From contig JAJUHA010000008.1 of the NCBI GenBank assembly GCA_029268145.1, positions 23,755-87,754 on the forward strand: DNA of 64,000 nucleotides, read 5' to 3'. How positions within the stretch are numbered: the first letter of the stretch is position 1; each line of letters starts with the position of its first letter. This document shows positions 56,713 to 64,000 of the stretch, in pieces. The notes beneath the pieces were generated by a model that ran no database searches, had not been told where the DNA came from, and worked only from the letters and a program-made list of their open reading frames with translations. Made by a program: the position numbers and the translations under genes. Source of the DNA: Sphingomonadaceae bacterium. Lineage in GTDB: Bacteria; Pseudomonadota; Alphaproteobacteria; Sphingomonadales; Sphingomonadaceae.

Positions 56713-58341
56713 TCAGCCGATCTGCAACTGGTTGGTGCCCGCCACCACGCGGGCCCTGCTGGCCGCCACGAGCTTCGGCACCCGGCCGCCGACGGGGGCG
56801 GTGAAGCGCCATTCGGCCACCGCCTCGCGCGGCGTGAGGGTCACATGGGTGTAGCCGCGCTGCGAGGTCTCGCACCAGCGCAGCAGCGGGTTGGCGCCCA
56901 TCAGCGCCCGGGCAAGGCCGGTGGGTGGAACGGCGGCGAGATAGGCCTCGAACCCGGGCGAGGTGACCGAGTGGGTGGCGAACTCGACGCCCGCCGGGCG
57001 GCCGTCGTTCTGGAGGTCGAAGGCCCAGGCATTGTGGCTGTCGCCGGCCAGCACGAGGAGGTTGACGCCGTTCTTCTGCGCTGCCGCGAGCAGCCGGGCG
57101 CGCGCTGCTGGATAGCCGTCCCATGCATCCATGTTGAGCGGGAGACCGACCCGGGCGGCGGCAGCGCCCGCCTCCACCAGCGCCTTCACCCGCCCGTCGG
57201 GGTCGGGCGGAAGCAGGGCGGCGGCATCGGCCGGGGCGCGCAGAGTGCCCATGATGACCTGCTGGGCCAGCAGCTGCCAGCGCACGCCGCGCCTTGCTGC
57301 CGCTTTCATCCCGGCGAACAGCCAGGCTTCCTGCGCGGAGCCCAGCAGCTGCCGGTTGCCGGCGAGCCACTGCTCGTCCCGGAAGCGGACGAGCGCGGCT
57401 GCCATGTCGGTCGCGCCCTTGAGCGCCTCGGTGAGCGAGAGCTGCCGGTCGCGCCCCTCGACCCGTGTGTCGAGCCGGAAGAGCGTCGCCAGCCGGCCGA
57501 TCTCGTAGCGTTCGTACGGCGCGTCGGAGACGGGCATCCACTCGCGATACGCCTTGCGGGCAGCGGCAAGCCGGGCCGACCAGCCGCCTTCCGTCTCCGG
57601 CTGATGGTTCTCGGCCCCGCCGGTCCAGCCGTCGTTGGCGATCTCATGATCGTCCCAGGTGGTCACCGCCGGGAACAGGGCGTGGATGGCCTGGAGGTCC
57701 GGATCGGCCCGGTAGCTCGCGTAGCGGGCGCGATAGTCGGCAAGCGTCACGATCTCCCCGGCCGGCTCGATCACCCGCCCGGGCACCGCGACCCGGGCGT
57801 CCGGATAGGTGCCGCGGGCATATTCGTAGATGTAGTCGCCGACATGGACGAAGAGGTCGATGTCGTCGGCGGCAACGGCATGGCCGTAGCCATTGAACCA
57901 GCCGTAGGGGAGGTTGGAGCAGGAGAAGAGGCCGATGCGGAACAGGGGCGCATCACCTTCCGGCAGCGTCCGGGTCCGGCCGACGATCGAGCGCACCCGC
58001 CCCGGAGCCGTGAACCGGTAGTAATATGTGGTGCCGGGCGCGAGGCCGGCAACCTTCGCCTTGGCGGTCCAGTCATTGGCCGGGTCGGCAAGGACGCGTG
58101 TCCGGGCAACGGGCCGCGTCATCCGCGGGCTCGCCGAGACCTCGAGCTCCAGCTCCTGCGGCGTGCCGGCGGTGCCGACGAACCGGGTCCAGAACAGCAT
58201 GGACCGGGCTCCGGGCTCGCCGCTCGCGACTCCATGGGTGAACCCGGCGAGCGGGGCTGCGAAGAGCCGGCGCGGGAGCAGCAGGCCGGCACCGGCGCCG
58301 GCGAGGAGGGTTCGGCGATCGAGCGGGAAAGCATCTTGCAT
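56713..58341 (-). CDS. phoD: Alkaline phosphatase D-family phosphodiesterase
   Basis: 542 residues; AAGGAGG is upstream of the ATG at 58339-58341. A twin-arginine signal ([18 protein letters not shown]) precedes a PhoD N-domain ([17 protein letters not shown]) and the metallophosphatase domain. The latter has [48 protein letters not shown] and [15 protein letters not shown] as metal-ligand blocks. PhoD enzymes release phosphate from mono- or diesters in the periplasm. No Pho box is evident. Confidence 0.93.
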   Translation of the reverse strand: MQDAFPLDRRTLLAGAGAGLLLPRRLFAAPLAGFTHGVASGEPGARSMLFWTRFVGTAGTPQELELEVSASPRMTRPVARTRVLADPANDWTAKAKVAGLAPGTTYYYRFTAPGRVRSIVGRTRTLPEGDAPLFRIGLFSCSNLPYGWFNGYGHAVAADDIDLFVHVGDYIYEYARGTYPDARVAVPGRVIEPAGEIVTLADYRARYASYRADPDLQAIHALFPAVTTWDDHEIANDGWTGGAENHQPETEGGWSARLAAARKAYREWMPVSDAPYERYEIGRLATLFRLDTRVEGRDRQLSLTEALKGATDMAAALVRFRDEQWLAGNRQLLGSAQEAWLFAGMKAAARRGVRWQLLAQQVIMGTLRAPADAAALLPPDPDGRVKALVEAGAAAARVGLPLNMDAWDGYPAARARLLAAAQKNGVNLLVLAGDSHNAWAFDLQNDGRPAGVEFATHSVTSPGFEAYLAAVPPTGLARALMGANPLLRWCETSQRGYTHVTLTPREAVAEWRFTAPVGGRVPKLVAASRARVVAGTNQLQIG

Positions 58342-58401
58342 GGCCGCCTCCTTGGCGCGCCAAGGTTGCAGATGTGCGACGCCCGCGGCAAGGCAGTCCC
58401 C

Positions 58402-58584
58402 ATGGCGCGGCGACGGGACAAGGCGGACCTGCCCGAGAAGATCTGCGCCCACTGCGGCCGGCCCTTCGCGTGGCGGAAGAAATGGTCGCGCGACTGGGAG
58501 AATGTGCGCTATTGTTCGGATGCGTGCCGGCGCAGGGTGCCGGCGCTGGCGAAGCGGGAGGACGGGACATGGCAACCCAGATGA
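58402..58584 (+). CDS. DUF2256-family zinc-ribbon protein
   Basis: 60 residues, all domain. [20 protein letters not shown], then [12 protein letters not shown] and [12 protein letters not shown], carry the four cysteines (CAHC and CSDAC) of a small zinc ribbon. DUF2256 proteins are widespread and uncharacterised. The stop overlaps the next gene by 16 bases, implying coupling. Confidence 0.88.
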   Translation: MARRRDKADLPEKICAHCGRPFAWRKKWSRDWENVRYCSDACRRRVPALAKREDGTWQPR

Positions 58585-59360
58585 AGGCAATGCAGCCGGC
58601 GACGCCCGAGGACGTGCGCGCGCGGGTCTCGGAGGAGGAATGGAAGCTCCGGGTCGATCTCGCCTGCGCCTATCGCCTCGTCGCCCACCATGGGTGGGAT
58701 GACCTCATCTTCACCCATCTTTCCGTGCGCGTGCCCGGCCCCGAGCATCATTTCCTCATCAACCCCTACAATCTGATGTTCGACGAGATCACCGCCTCCT
58801 CGCTGGTCAAGATCGACGTCGAGGGGAACCCGGTGATGGAAACGCCCTACATGACGAACCCGGCGGGCTTCACCATCCACTCGGCCATCCACATGGCGCG
58901 CGAGGATGCCCATGCCGTGCTCCACCTGCACACGCCGCACGGCCAGGCCGTGTCCGCCATGGCCGATGGCCTGATGCCGCTGACCCAGACCGCGCTCCTC
59001 ATCCGCGACGAGGTGGCCTACCACCATTACGAGGGGGTCGCGACCGACCTCGACGAGCGCGAGCGCCTCGTCGCCGACCTCGGCACGAAGCACGCGATGA
59101 TCCTCCGCAACCACGGCACGCTGACCGTGGGGGCAACCGTCGGCCAGGCGTTCCTGCGCATGTACTTCCTCGAGCGCGCCTGCGAGGCGCAGGTGCTGGC
59201 GCTCTCGGGCGGAGCAGCGCTCGTCAGCCACCCGCCGCAGGGCACGCCGGAGAAGGTGGCCGGCCAGGTCTCCTCGGCCATGGGCGTCATCTCCGACATG
59301 CTGGCCTGGCCGGCGCTGATGCGGAAGATGGACCGGCTGGACCCGAGCTACCGCACCTAG
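58569..59360 (+). CDS. Class II aldolase/adducin-family protein
   Basis: 263 residues. The fold is recognisable from [42 protein letters not shown] and [21 protein letters not shown], in which the HLHTPHG motif holds zinc-binding His. [17 protein letters not shown] near 180 supplies another His. The group includes aldolases and decarboxylases of sugar phosphates and adducin-like proteins. The substrate is not readable and no sugar operon is present. It overlaps the DUF2256 gene. Confidence 0.87.
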   Translation: MATQMKAMQPATPEDVRARVSEEEWKLRVDLACAYRLVAHHGWDDLIFTHLSVRVPGPEHHFLINPYNLMFDEITASSLVKIDVEGNPVMETPYMTNPAGFTIHSAIHMAREDAHAVLHLHTPHGQAVSAMADGLMPLTQTALLIRDEVAYHHYEGVATDLDERERLVADLGTKHAMILRNHGTLTVGATVGQAFLRMYFLERACEAQVLALSGGAALVSHPPQGTPEKVAGQVSSAMGVISDMLAWPALMRKMDRLDPSYRT

Positions 59361-59370
59361 CCCCGCCGCT

Positions 59371-59835
59371 TCAGAGGATCGCGGCGATCTGGCCAAGCAG
59401 CGGCCGGTCCGCCGGCGGCATGGCCAGGCGGAACAGCGCCGGCACCTCGACCCAGGCGAGCTTCTGGCCCTCGCGCGGGGCGGGCGCGCCGCGCCACTTG
59501 CGGATGGCGAAGGCGAGCAGAACGACATGGGCCTCGTCATAGGCGTGGCTGGCGAAGCCGCAGGGCGCAAGGCAGCTCGCGGCCGTCTCGATCCCGAGCT
59601 CCTCGGCGAGTTCGCGCACAAGTGCTGCCTCCGGGCTCTCGCCGGGCTCGACCTTGCCGCCGGGAAACTCCCACAGGCCGGCCATGTCCTTGCCGGCGGG
59701 CCGGTCGGTCACCAGCACGCGGCCCTCGGCGTCGACCAGGACCGCGCAGGCGACGAGCAGGACCGGGCGCCCGGCCACGGCCGCGTGGCCGGGGCAGGCG
59801 AGATCCTCTCCCCCGGCCGGGCGCGCCTCAGCCAT
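59371..59835 (-). CDS. mutT: 8-oxo-dGTP diphosphatase (MutT-type Nudix)
   Basis: 154 residues. The Nudix box FPGGKVEPGESPEAALVRELAEELGI is intact (written here as two parts: FPGGKVEPGESPEAAL and VRELAEELGI). The gene is short and ends with the PADRPLLGQIAAIL tail typical of MutT. It removes oxidised guanine nucleotides. Its start overlaps the end of the M48 peptidase gene by eight bases. Confidence 0.92.
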   Translation of the reverse strand: MAEARPAGGEDLACPGHAAVAGRPVLLVACAVLVDAEGRVLVTDRPAGKDMAGLWEFPGGKVEPGESPEAALVRELAEELGIETAASCLAPCGFASHAYDEAHVVLLAFAIRKWRGAPAPREGQKLAWVEVPALFRLAMPPADRPLLGQIAAIL

Positions 59836-61279
59836 TCACGATCAGCTTCAGCTTCTCGCCGGGCCTGAGCGGCCGGTTCTCGATGCCGTTGAGGGCGAGG
59901 AAGCGGGTCAGCTGGTTGTCGGGGAAGGCCATGCGGCGCGCGAGCGACTGCACCGTGTCCCCGGGCTTGACCGTCACCACCTCCAGCCGGAGGCCCCGCC
60001 CCACGGCCCGCGCTTCCTGGGGCGAAAGCCGGCGGAAGGAGGTGAGGAGCGGATCCATCGCGCCAAGCCGGCCCGCCGGCGCCTGGGTGGCGAACAGGAA
60101 GGCGCCATCCCCATCCCAGCGATAGACGGTGACGCCCGCATCCACCGTGCCCTGCCGGCTGTTCAGCCGGGCGCGGGTGTCGAGCGTCTCGAGGCCGTTC
60201 ACGCGGGTGCGGTTGACCTGCACATTGCCCGGCACGCCGCCGGCAAGCTGGCGCCAGGTGTCACGCGCGACATCGTCGAGCGCGCGGCCCGGCGGAACCC
60301 GGGCGCCCGAGAAGAGGAAGCGGCTGCCATCCGGCCCGACGCCCTGGACTGCCGAGGGGCTGTTCTGCAGCCGGAAGCCCGCGGGTGCATCGAAGCCGAA
60401 CCCCAGCCTGGCGTGGCGGAAGCTCGAGCCGCGGACGAGGCCCTGTTCGGGCGCGTCACCCCAGGTCATGCCGTCGATCGCGGCGAGGAAGGCATCGCGG
60501 TTGCGGGCGCGGCTTCCCGGCGCCACGCCCGTCTCGGCGGCGAGCTTCTGCGCCCGGGCGACGCGCGCCTCGGTCAGCGGGTGGGTCGAGAACCAGGAGG
60601 CCCCGCGGTTGCGCTCGGCCGAGGTGCCGCGCTCGACAACCTGCGCGCGGCCGAGCGCCGCCAGCATCGAGGCGGTCGCGAAGGGATCGTAGCCCGTCTG
60701 GGTCATGTATCTGAGGCCGAGCGTGTCGGCCTCATATTCCTGCTTCTGCGAGTATTGGCCGAGCACCCCGGCGCCAAGCAGCTGCGCGCCGGCACCCACG
60801 AGATCCGAACCCGTGAGCACGGTCGCGGCCACCGCCCCGATGGTCGCAAGGGTCGCGCGCCGCTGCGTTCGCGCGGAATGGCGCGCGGCGACATGCCCGG
60901 CCTCGTGGCCGAGCACCGAGGCAAGCTCGGCCTCGTCGTTCATCATCGCGAGCAGGCCCCTGGTGATGTAGAGAAAGCCGCCAGGGGTCGCCATCGCGTT
61001 GGGAATGGGGGAATCGAGCACGGTGATCGCATAGTCGCCGGGCCTGGCGCCCGGCGAGGCGACCTCTGCCACGCGGCTGCCCACGCGGCGGACATAGTCG
61101 GCAAGCGGCCCCTCGATCGCACCGCCGAACTCGCGGAGGATCTGCTCCCGCACCTGCGCGCCCTGCGCCTTCTCGCTCGCGGAAAGCCCGGCGGGCGCCC
61201 GCTGCGCCGTGGCCGGAGCGATGGCGAGCACTGCCGCTCCGAGCGCGGCCGCCAGCGGGAAGGTGCGCAGCATCCTCAT
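59828..61279 (-). CDS. M48-family peptidase with C-terminal LysM
   Basis: 483 residues. A signal peptide (LRTFPLAAALGAAVLAIAPATAQ) is followed by the M48 protease domain with GFLYITRGLLAMMNDEAELA, the zinc motif LGHEAGHVAARHS near 130 and EYEADTLGLRYMTQ (the Glu ligand). A C-terminal LysM-like segment starts near 440 (VKPGDTVQSLARRMAFPD). This architecture matches BepA/LoiP-type periplasmic proteases linked to outer-membrane quality control. It lies between trmB and mutT, coupled to both by overlaps. Confidence 0.92.
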   Translation of the reverse strand: MRMLRTFPLAAALGAAVLAIAPATAQRAPAGLSASEKAQGAQVREQILREFGGAIEGPLADYVRRVGSRVAEVASPGARPGDYAITVLDSPIPNAMATPGGFLYITRGLLAMMNDEAELASVLGHEAGHVAARHSARTQRRATLATIGAVAATVLTGSDLVGAGAQLLGAGVLGQYSQKQEYEADTLGLRYMTQTGYDPFATASMLAALGRAQVVERGTSAERNRGASWFSTHPLTEARVARAQKLAAETGVAPGSRARNRDAFLAAIDGMTWGDAPEQGLVRGSSFRHARLGFGFDAPAGFRLQNSPSAVQGVGPDGSRFLFSGARVPPGRALDDVARDTWRQLAGGVPGNVQVNRTRVNGLETLDTRARLNSRQGTVDAGVTVYRWDGDGAFLFATQAPAGRLGAMDPLLTSFRRLSPQEARAVGRGLRLEVVTVKPGDTVQSLARRMAFPDNQLTRFLALNGIENRPLRPGEKLKLIVNG

Positions 61280-61980
61280 CTCCTCCGATACTCCAGCCGC
61301 CAGATCTCGTGGCCGAGCCCGCGCGCCTTGCGGGCGAAGCGGGTGTCGGGCCAGTCCTGGGGCACCCGCGTCCAGTCCTCGGGCGTGCGTGCCGTCCAGG
61401 CGAAGTCGCGGCGCTGCTGCATCGTCACCAGCACGTGGCGAAGATAGAGCGGGTGGTCGGTCGCGATCCTGAACAGCCCGCCCGGTGCCAGCGCCCGGGC
61501 GAGGAGATCGAGCGGCCCCGGGTTGACGAACCGGCGCTTGGCGTGCCTTGCCTTCGGCCAGGGGTCCGGGTGGAGGAGCCAGGCGGTCGCGAGGCTTGCC
61601 GGCGCCAGCCGTTCCAGCACGTCGAGCGCGTCGCCCATGTGGATGCGGACATTGGCGAGGCCCTGATCCGCCACTGCCGCGAGCAGGCCGGCCACGCCGT
61701 TGAGATAGGGCTCGCAGCCGATGAACCCGGTGCCCGGCGCCCGCGCCGCCTGGAAGGCGAGATGCTCGCCCTTGCCGAACCCGATCTCGAGCGCCAGCGG
61801 GCGGTCATCCCCGAACAGGAGGCGGGCGTCGAGCGGCCCGTCGGCCGGCACCGCGATCCGGGGCAGGAGCTCGGCCACCAGCCGCCCCGCTCTCGGCTTC
61901 AGGGCATGGCCCTGGCGCCGGCCATGCAGCCGGCGGCCGGGGCGCGGCCCGGGCTGGGCGATGGGAACCGGCAGGCTCAT
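61276..61980 (-). CDS. trmB: tRNA (guanine-N7)-methyltransferase
   Basis: 234 residues. TrmB methylates G46 in the variable loop of tRNA. PLALEIGFGKGEHLAFQA is the SAM loop. GFIGCEPYLNGVAGLLA, WLLHPDPWPKARHAKRRFV near 145 and PGGLFRIATDHPLY near 180 are the family blocks. The ATG is at 61978-61980. The stop overlaps the M48 gene start (ATGA), making the first of a three-gene operon. Confidence 0.96.
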   Translation of the reverse strand: MSLPVPIAQPGPRPGRRLHGRRQGHALKPRAGRLVAELLPRIAVPADGPLDARLLFGDDRPLALEIGFGKGEHLAFQAARAPGTGFIGCEPYLNGVAGLLAAVADQGLANVRIHMGDALDVLERLAPASLATAWLLHPDPWPKARHAKRRFVNPGPLDLLARALAPGGLFRIATDHPLYLRHVLVTMQQRRDFAWTARTPEDWTRVPQDWPDTRFARKARGLGHEIWRLEYRRR

Positions 61981-62075
61981 CCGGCACAGCCATAGCCGCA
62001 GCCGGCCCCACCTTGCAAAATCGGGGAAGGCGCAGCGCAGGCAATGCGCCTAGGGTGCCGGCGAGGGAGACCCGC

Positions 62076-63449
62076 ATGGCCGATCGCAACCCGTCCGAGC
62101 TTGCCCGCTGCCCCGGCGATTCGGTGGAGGACATCCTCGCCCGCGACCAGCCGCCCGTGCCCGGGAAGCTCCTGGCCGACAGCTGGCGGGACTTCGGCAC
62201 CGCACCCATCGCCGCCTCGCGCTACACCTCGGCCGACTTCTTCGAGGCGGAGAAGACCCGCATGTGGCCCCGCGTCTGGCAGATGGCGGCCCGCGACGAG
62301 GAGTTCCCCGACCCGGGCGATGTCGTGGTCTATGACAATCTCGGCAAGTCGGTCCTCCTGGTGCGCCAGGCCGACGGCTCGGTCCGGGCCTTCTGGAACG
62401 TCTGCCTCCACCGCGGCCGGCGCCTGCGGACCGAGGCCGGCCACGCCAGCGAGCTCCAGTGCCCCTTCCATGGCTTCACCTGGAACACCGACGGCAGCCT
62501 GAAGGAGATCCCCTGCCGCTGGGACTTCGCCCACCTCTCCGACGAGGCGATGCGGCTGCCCGAGGTCCGCGCCGCGCGCTTCGCCGGCTACTGGTTCGTC
62601 AACTGGGACGGCAAGGCGCCGCCGCTCGAGGCCTATCTGGCCCCGCTGCCCGAGCATTTCGCCCACTGGCAGCAGGAGCGGAACTTCACTGCGGTCTGGG
62701 TGGCGAAGGTCATCCGCTGCAACTGGAAGGCCGTGGCCGAGGCCTTCATGGAAGCCTGGCATTCCATCGTCACCCACCCGCAGATCCTGCCCTTCACCGG
62801 GGACGCCAACACCCGCTACTCGATCTGGGGCGATCATGTGAACCTGGCGCTCACCCCCTTCGGCGTGCCGAGCCCGCACCTCGGGCCGCTTTCCGATGCC
62901 GAGATCCTCGAGGCCTTCTCGGGCGGTGCCGGGCGGACGCAGGTGGAAAGCTCCGAGATCGCGCTCCGGCCGGGCATGACCGCGCGCCAGACCATGGGCG
63001 CGCGCAACCGCGACGTCCTGCGCGCGACCGGCTTCCCGGGCGCCGACCAGGCCTCCGACAGCGAGCTGCTCGACGCCTGGACCTACAATGTCTTCCCCAA
63101 CCTCTCCCCCTGGGGCGGCTACATGTCGAACATCGTCTACCGCTGGCGCCCCTGGCCCGACCAGCACGCGACGCTGATGGAGGTGCGGGTGCTCGCCAAG
63201 GCCCCCGAGGGCCAGCCCGTGCCGCGCGCCGCCGAGATGATCTTCCTCAAGGACGACGAGCCTTGGGCTTCGGTCACCGCCTGGGGCCGGCTCGGCGCCG
63301 TGTTCGACCAGGACATGGGCAACCTCCCCCATGTCCAGGAAGGCCTGATTTCCTCGCCCAACGACCGGGTGGAGCTCGGCCGCTACCAGGAGAGCCGGAT
63401 CCGCCACTTCCACGCGACGCTCGACGCCTATCTCGAAGGCAGGCTCTAG
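62076..63449 (+). CDS. Rieske ring-hydroxylating oxygenase alpha subunit
   Basis: 457 residues from the ATG at 62076; GAGGGAGACCCGC precedes it. The Rieske cluster is CLHRGRRLRTEAGHASELQ then CPFHGF, near 110-135 (Cys-x-His, Cys-x-x-His). The catalytic domain carries the iron ligands in NWKAVAEAFMEAWHSIVTHPQ (written as NWKAVAEAFMEA and WHSIVTHPQ) near 210-230. Members oxidise aromatics, quaternary amines or sterol-like compounds. No beta subunit, ferredoxin or reductase is adjacent, so electron partners and substrate are unknown. Confidence 0.9.
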   Translation: MADRNPSELARCPGDSVEDILARDQPPVPGKLLADSWRDFGTAPIAASRYTSADFFEAEKTRMWPRVWQMAARDEEFPDPGDVVVYDNLGKSVLLVRQADGSVRAFWNVCLHRGRRLRTEAGHASELQCPFHGFTWNTDGSLKEIPCRWDFAHLSDEAMRLPEVRAARFAGYWFVNWDGKAPPLEAYLAPLPEHFAHWQQERNFTAVWVAKVIRCNWKAVAEAFMEAWHSIVTHPQILPFTGDANTRYSIWGDHVNLALTPFGVPSPHLGPLSDAEILEAFSGGAGRTQVESSEIALRPGMTARQTMGARNRDVLRATGFPGADQASDSELLDAWTYNVFPNLSPWGGYMSNIVYRWRPWPDQHATLMEVRVLAKAPEGQPVPRAAEMIFLKDDEPWASVTAWGRLGAVFDQDMGNLPHVQEGLISSPNDRVELGRYQESRIRHFHATLDAYLEGRL

Positions 63450-63540
63450 CCCGCGCTCCCACCCCGGCGGCCCACCCGCGCGTGCGGCCCTGCCCGGCGC
63501 CCCGTCTCCGTGCCAGCGCCGGCCGCTGCGCGACCGCCTG

Positions 63541-63798
63541 TCAGCCCCTGCGCTCGGCGAGCGCCTGCCAGATGGCGAGTACGATCATCGCGCCCAGCAC
63601 CGAGCCGATGAAGCCGGCGCGCGCCCCTTCCGCATAGAGGCCGAGCTGCTGCCCGAGCCAGGTGAAGACGGCCGCCCCCACGACACCGAGCACGGTGGTC
63701 GCAAGGCACCCCGACGGGTTCTTCGGATCCCTTGCGAAGAAGCGCGCCACGAGCCCGGCAAGGAAACCGATGATGAGGACCCCGATCCAGCTTCCCAT
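63541..63798 (-). CDS. GlsB/YeaQ/YmgE-family membrane protein
   Basis: 85 residues with three hydrophobic helices: WIGVLIIGFLAGLVARF, CLATTVLGVVGAAVFTWLG and GFIGSVLGAMIVLAIWQAL. The Gly-rich helix pattern with DPKNPSGCLATTVLGVVG matches the transglycosylase-associated (GlsB/YeaQ) stress family. Function is not established beyond stress association. It precedes a minus-strand gene at the window end but is separated from it by about 25 bases. Confidence 0.9.
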   Translation of the reverse strand: MGSWIGVLIIGFLAGLVARFFARDPKNPSGCLATTVLGVVGAAVFTWLGQQLGLYAEGARAGFIGSVLGAMIVLAIWQALAERRG

Positions 63799-63822
63799 TG
63801 CGCGCGCTCCGACTCGACTGGC

Positions 63823-64000
63823 CTAGCTGCCGAAGGTGCGCTGCCACCAACCCCGGCGCGGCGCAACCGGCTCGGCGGCCGGTGGCTCGGCGGCTGGCGG
63901 CTCGGCGGCTGGCGGCTCGGCGGCTGGCGGCTCGGCGGCTGGTGTCTCGGCCGCAGGCACGGGAGCGGCGGGAACGTCCGCGGCCAGCTCGCCGGCACCC
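63823..64000 (-). CDS. rne: C-terminal end of a probable ribonuclease E/G
   Basis: The minus strand from the window edge to a TAG at 63823-63825 encodes 58 residues. They are an Ala/Pro/Glu-rich stretch with five or six copies of a PPAAE unit, ending APRRGWWQRTFGS. The final RRGWWQRTFG is what I recall from the ends of alphaproteobacterial RNase E, after an Ala/Pro/Glu-rich linker. No catalytic domain is in the window, so the call rests on the tail alone. If right, the gene runs in from beyond 64000. Confidence 0.5.
   Translation of the reverse strand, partial: GAGELAADVPAAPVPAAETPAAEPPAAEPPAAEPPAAEPPAAEPVAPRRGWWQRTFGS
63869..63958. repeat. 15-base tandem repeat inside the probable rne tail
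   Basis: Six consecutive 15-base units of the form GGCTCGGCGGCTGGC (plus strand) fill this stretch. The four from 63884 to 63943 are almost identical, and the outer two have drifted. Each unit encodes Pro-Pro-Ala-Ala-Glu or close to it. Near-identity suggests recent slippage expansion in a disordered linker. Confidence 0.85.

Noticed and set aside
55423..58401. A plus-strand open frame of about 1000 codons opposite purB and phoD
   Set aside because: It is a shadow of the two recognised minus-strand genes. Its last 61 codons are the real DUF2256 gene.
63869..63958. CRISPR-like tandem repeats
   Set aside because: The units are contiguous 15-mers without spacers, in frame with a coding sequence.

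Overview
The window is a very GC-rich (about 70% by eye), densely packed bacterial chromosome segment. The genes point to an alphaproteobacterium, most likely Sphingomonadales or a close relative. The clues are a PEP-CTERM tail of the PEPxxWAxxIAGFG type, the ppx-rlmE, queG-GST and hisBHAFE-HIT arrangements, a glycine riboswitch in front of gcvT, and an RNase E-like C-terminus. The assignment rests on gene content only. I see no phage genes, insertion sequences or CRISPR arrays. Most genes overlap or nearly touch, so translationally coupled operons dominate.

Layout. 1-1.2 kb: 5' part of gcvT (minus) behind a tandem glycine riboswitch. 1.3-4 kb: a quinone oxidoreductase divergent from an acyl-CoA synthetase. 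4-8.8 kb: a three-gene signalling operon (OmpR-type regulator, exported LysM-FecR protein with a PEP-CTERM tail, CHASE2 histidine kinase). 9.1 kb: a small SWIB-domain protein. 9.4-12.4 kb: a phenolic-lipid-type operon (type III polyketide synthase, methyltransferase, FAD oxidoreductase). 12.5-14.3 kb: xerD and an SMP-30 lactonase-like gene. 14.4-20.7 kb: rmuC, then hisB-hisH-hisA-hisF-hisE with a HIT-family gene, then an amino-acid permease. 20.9-25.3 kb: DEAD-box helicase, a ribokinase-family (adenosine kinase-like) gene, a small lipoprotein, queG and a glutathione S-transferase.

25.4-27.8 kb: two acyl-CoA dehydrogenases that look like the unequal subunits of one enzyme. 27.8-29.8 kb: a lone nuclease plus DUF2075 helicase-like protein. 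29.8-36.2 kb: NAD(P)HX repair enzyme, a DUF3598 protein, a VOC-fold gene coupled to a double alpha/beta-hydrolase, a divergent isochorismatase-family amidohydrolase and an exported M24 peptidase. 36.4-40.8 kb: acyl-CoA carboxyltransferase, O-methyltransferase, tRNA-Lys, folK, family-5 uracil-DNA glycosylase, enoyl-CoA hydratase. 40.8-43.7 kb: aguA-aguB (agmatine to putrescine) coupled to an exported Kelch protein.

43.8-49.9 kb: ppx-rlmE, tRNA-Ala, tesB divergent from a Nudix hydrolase, and a periplasmic alkylsulfatase. 49.9-55.4 kb: acnA with a methyltransferase, a diguanylate cyclase without an inhibitory site, and another methyltransferase. 55.4-59.4 kb: phoD-purB, a DUF2256 zinc-ribbon protein and a class II aldolase-family gene. 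59.4-64 kb: trmB, an M48-LysM peptidase and mutT in one operon, a Rieske oxygenase alpha subunit, a GlsB/YeaQ-type membrane protein, and the 3' end of a probable rne.

The least characterised parts are the FecR/PEP-CTERM-CHASE2 signalling operon, the single-gene nuclease-helicase, and the VOC/double-hydrolase/amidohydrolase cluster. Fatty-acid and CoA-ester metabolism recurs across the window (acyl-CoA synthetase, dehydrogenase pair, hydratase, carboxyltransferase, thioesterase, Nudix).
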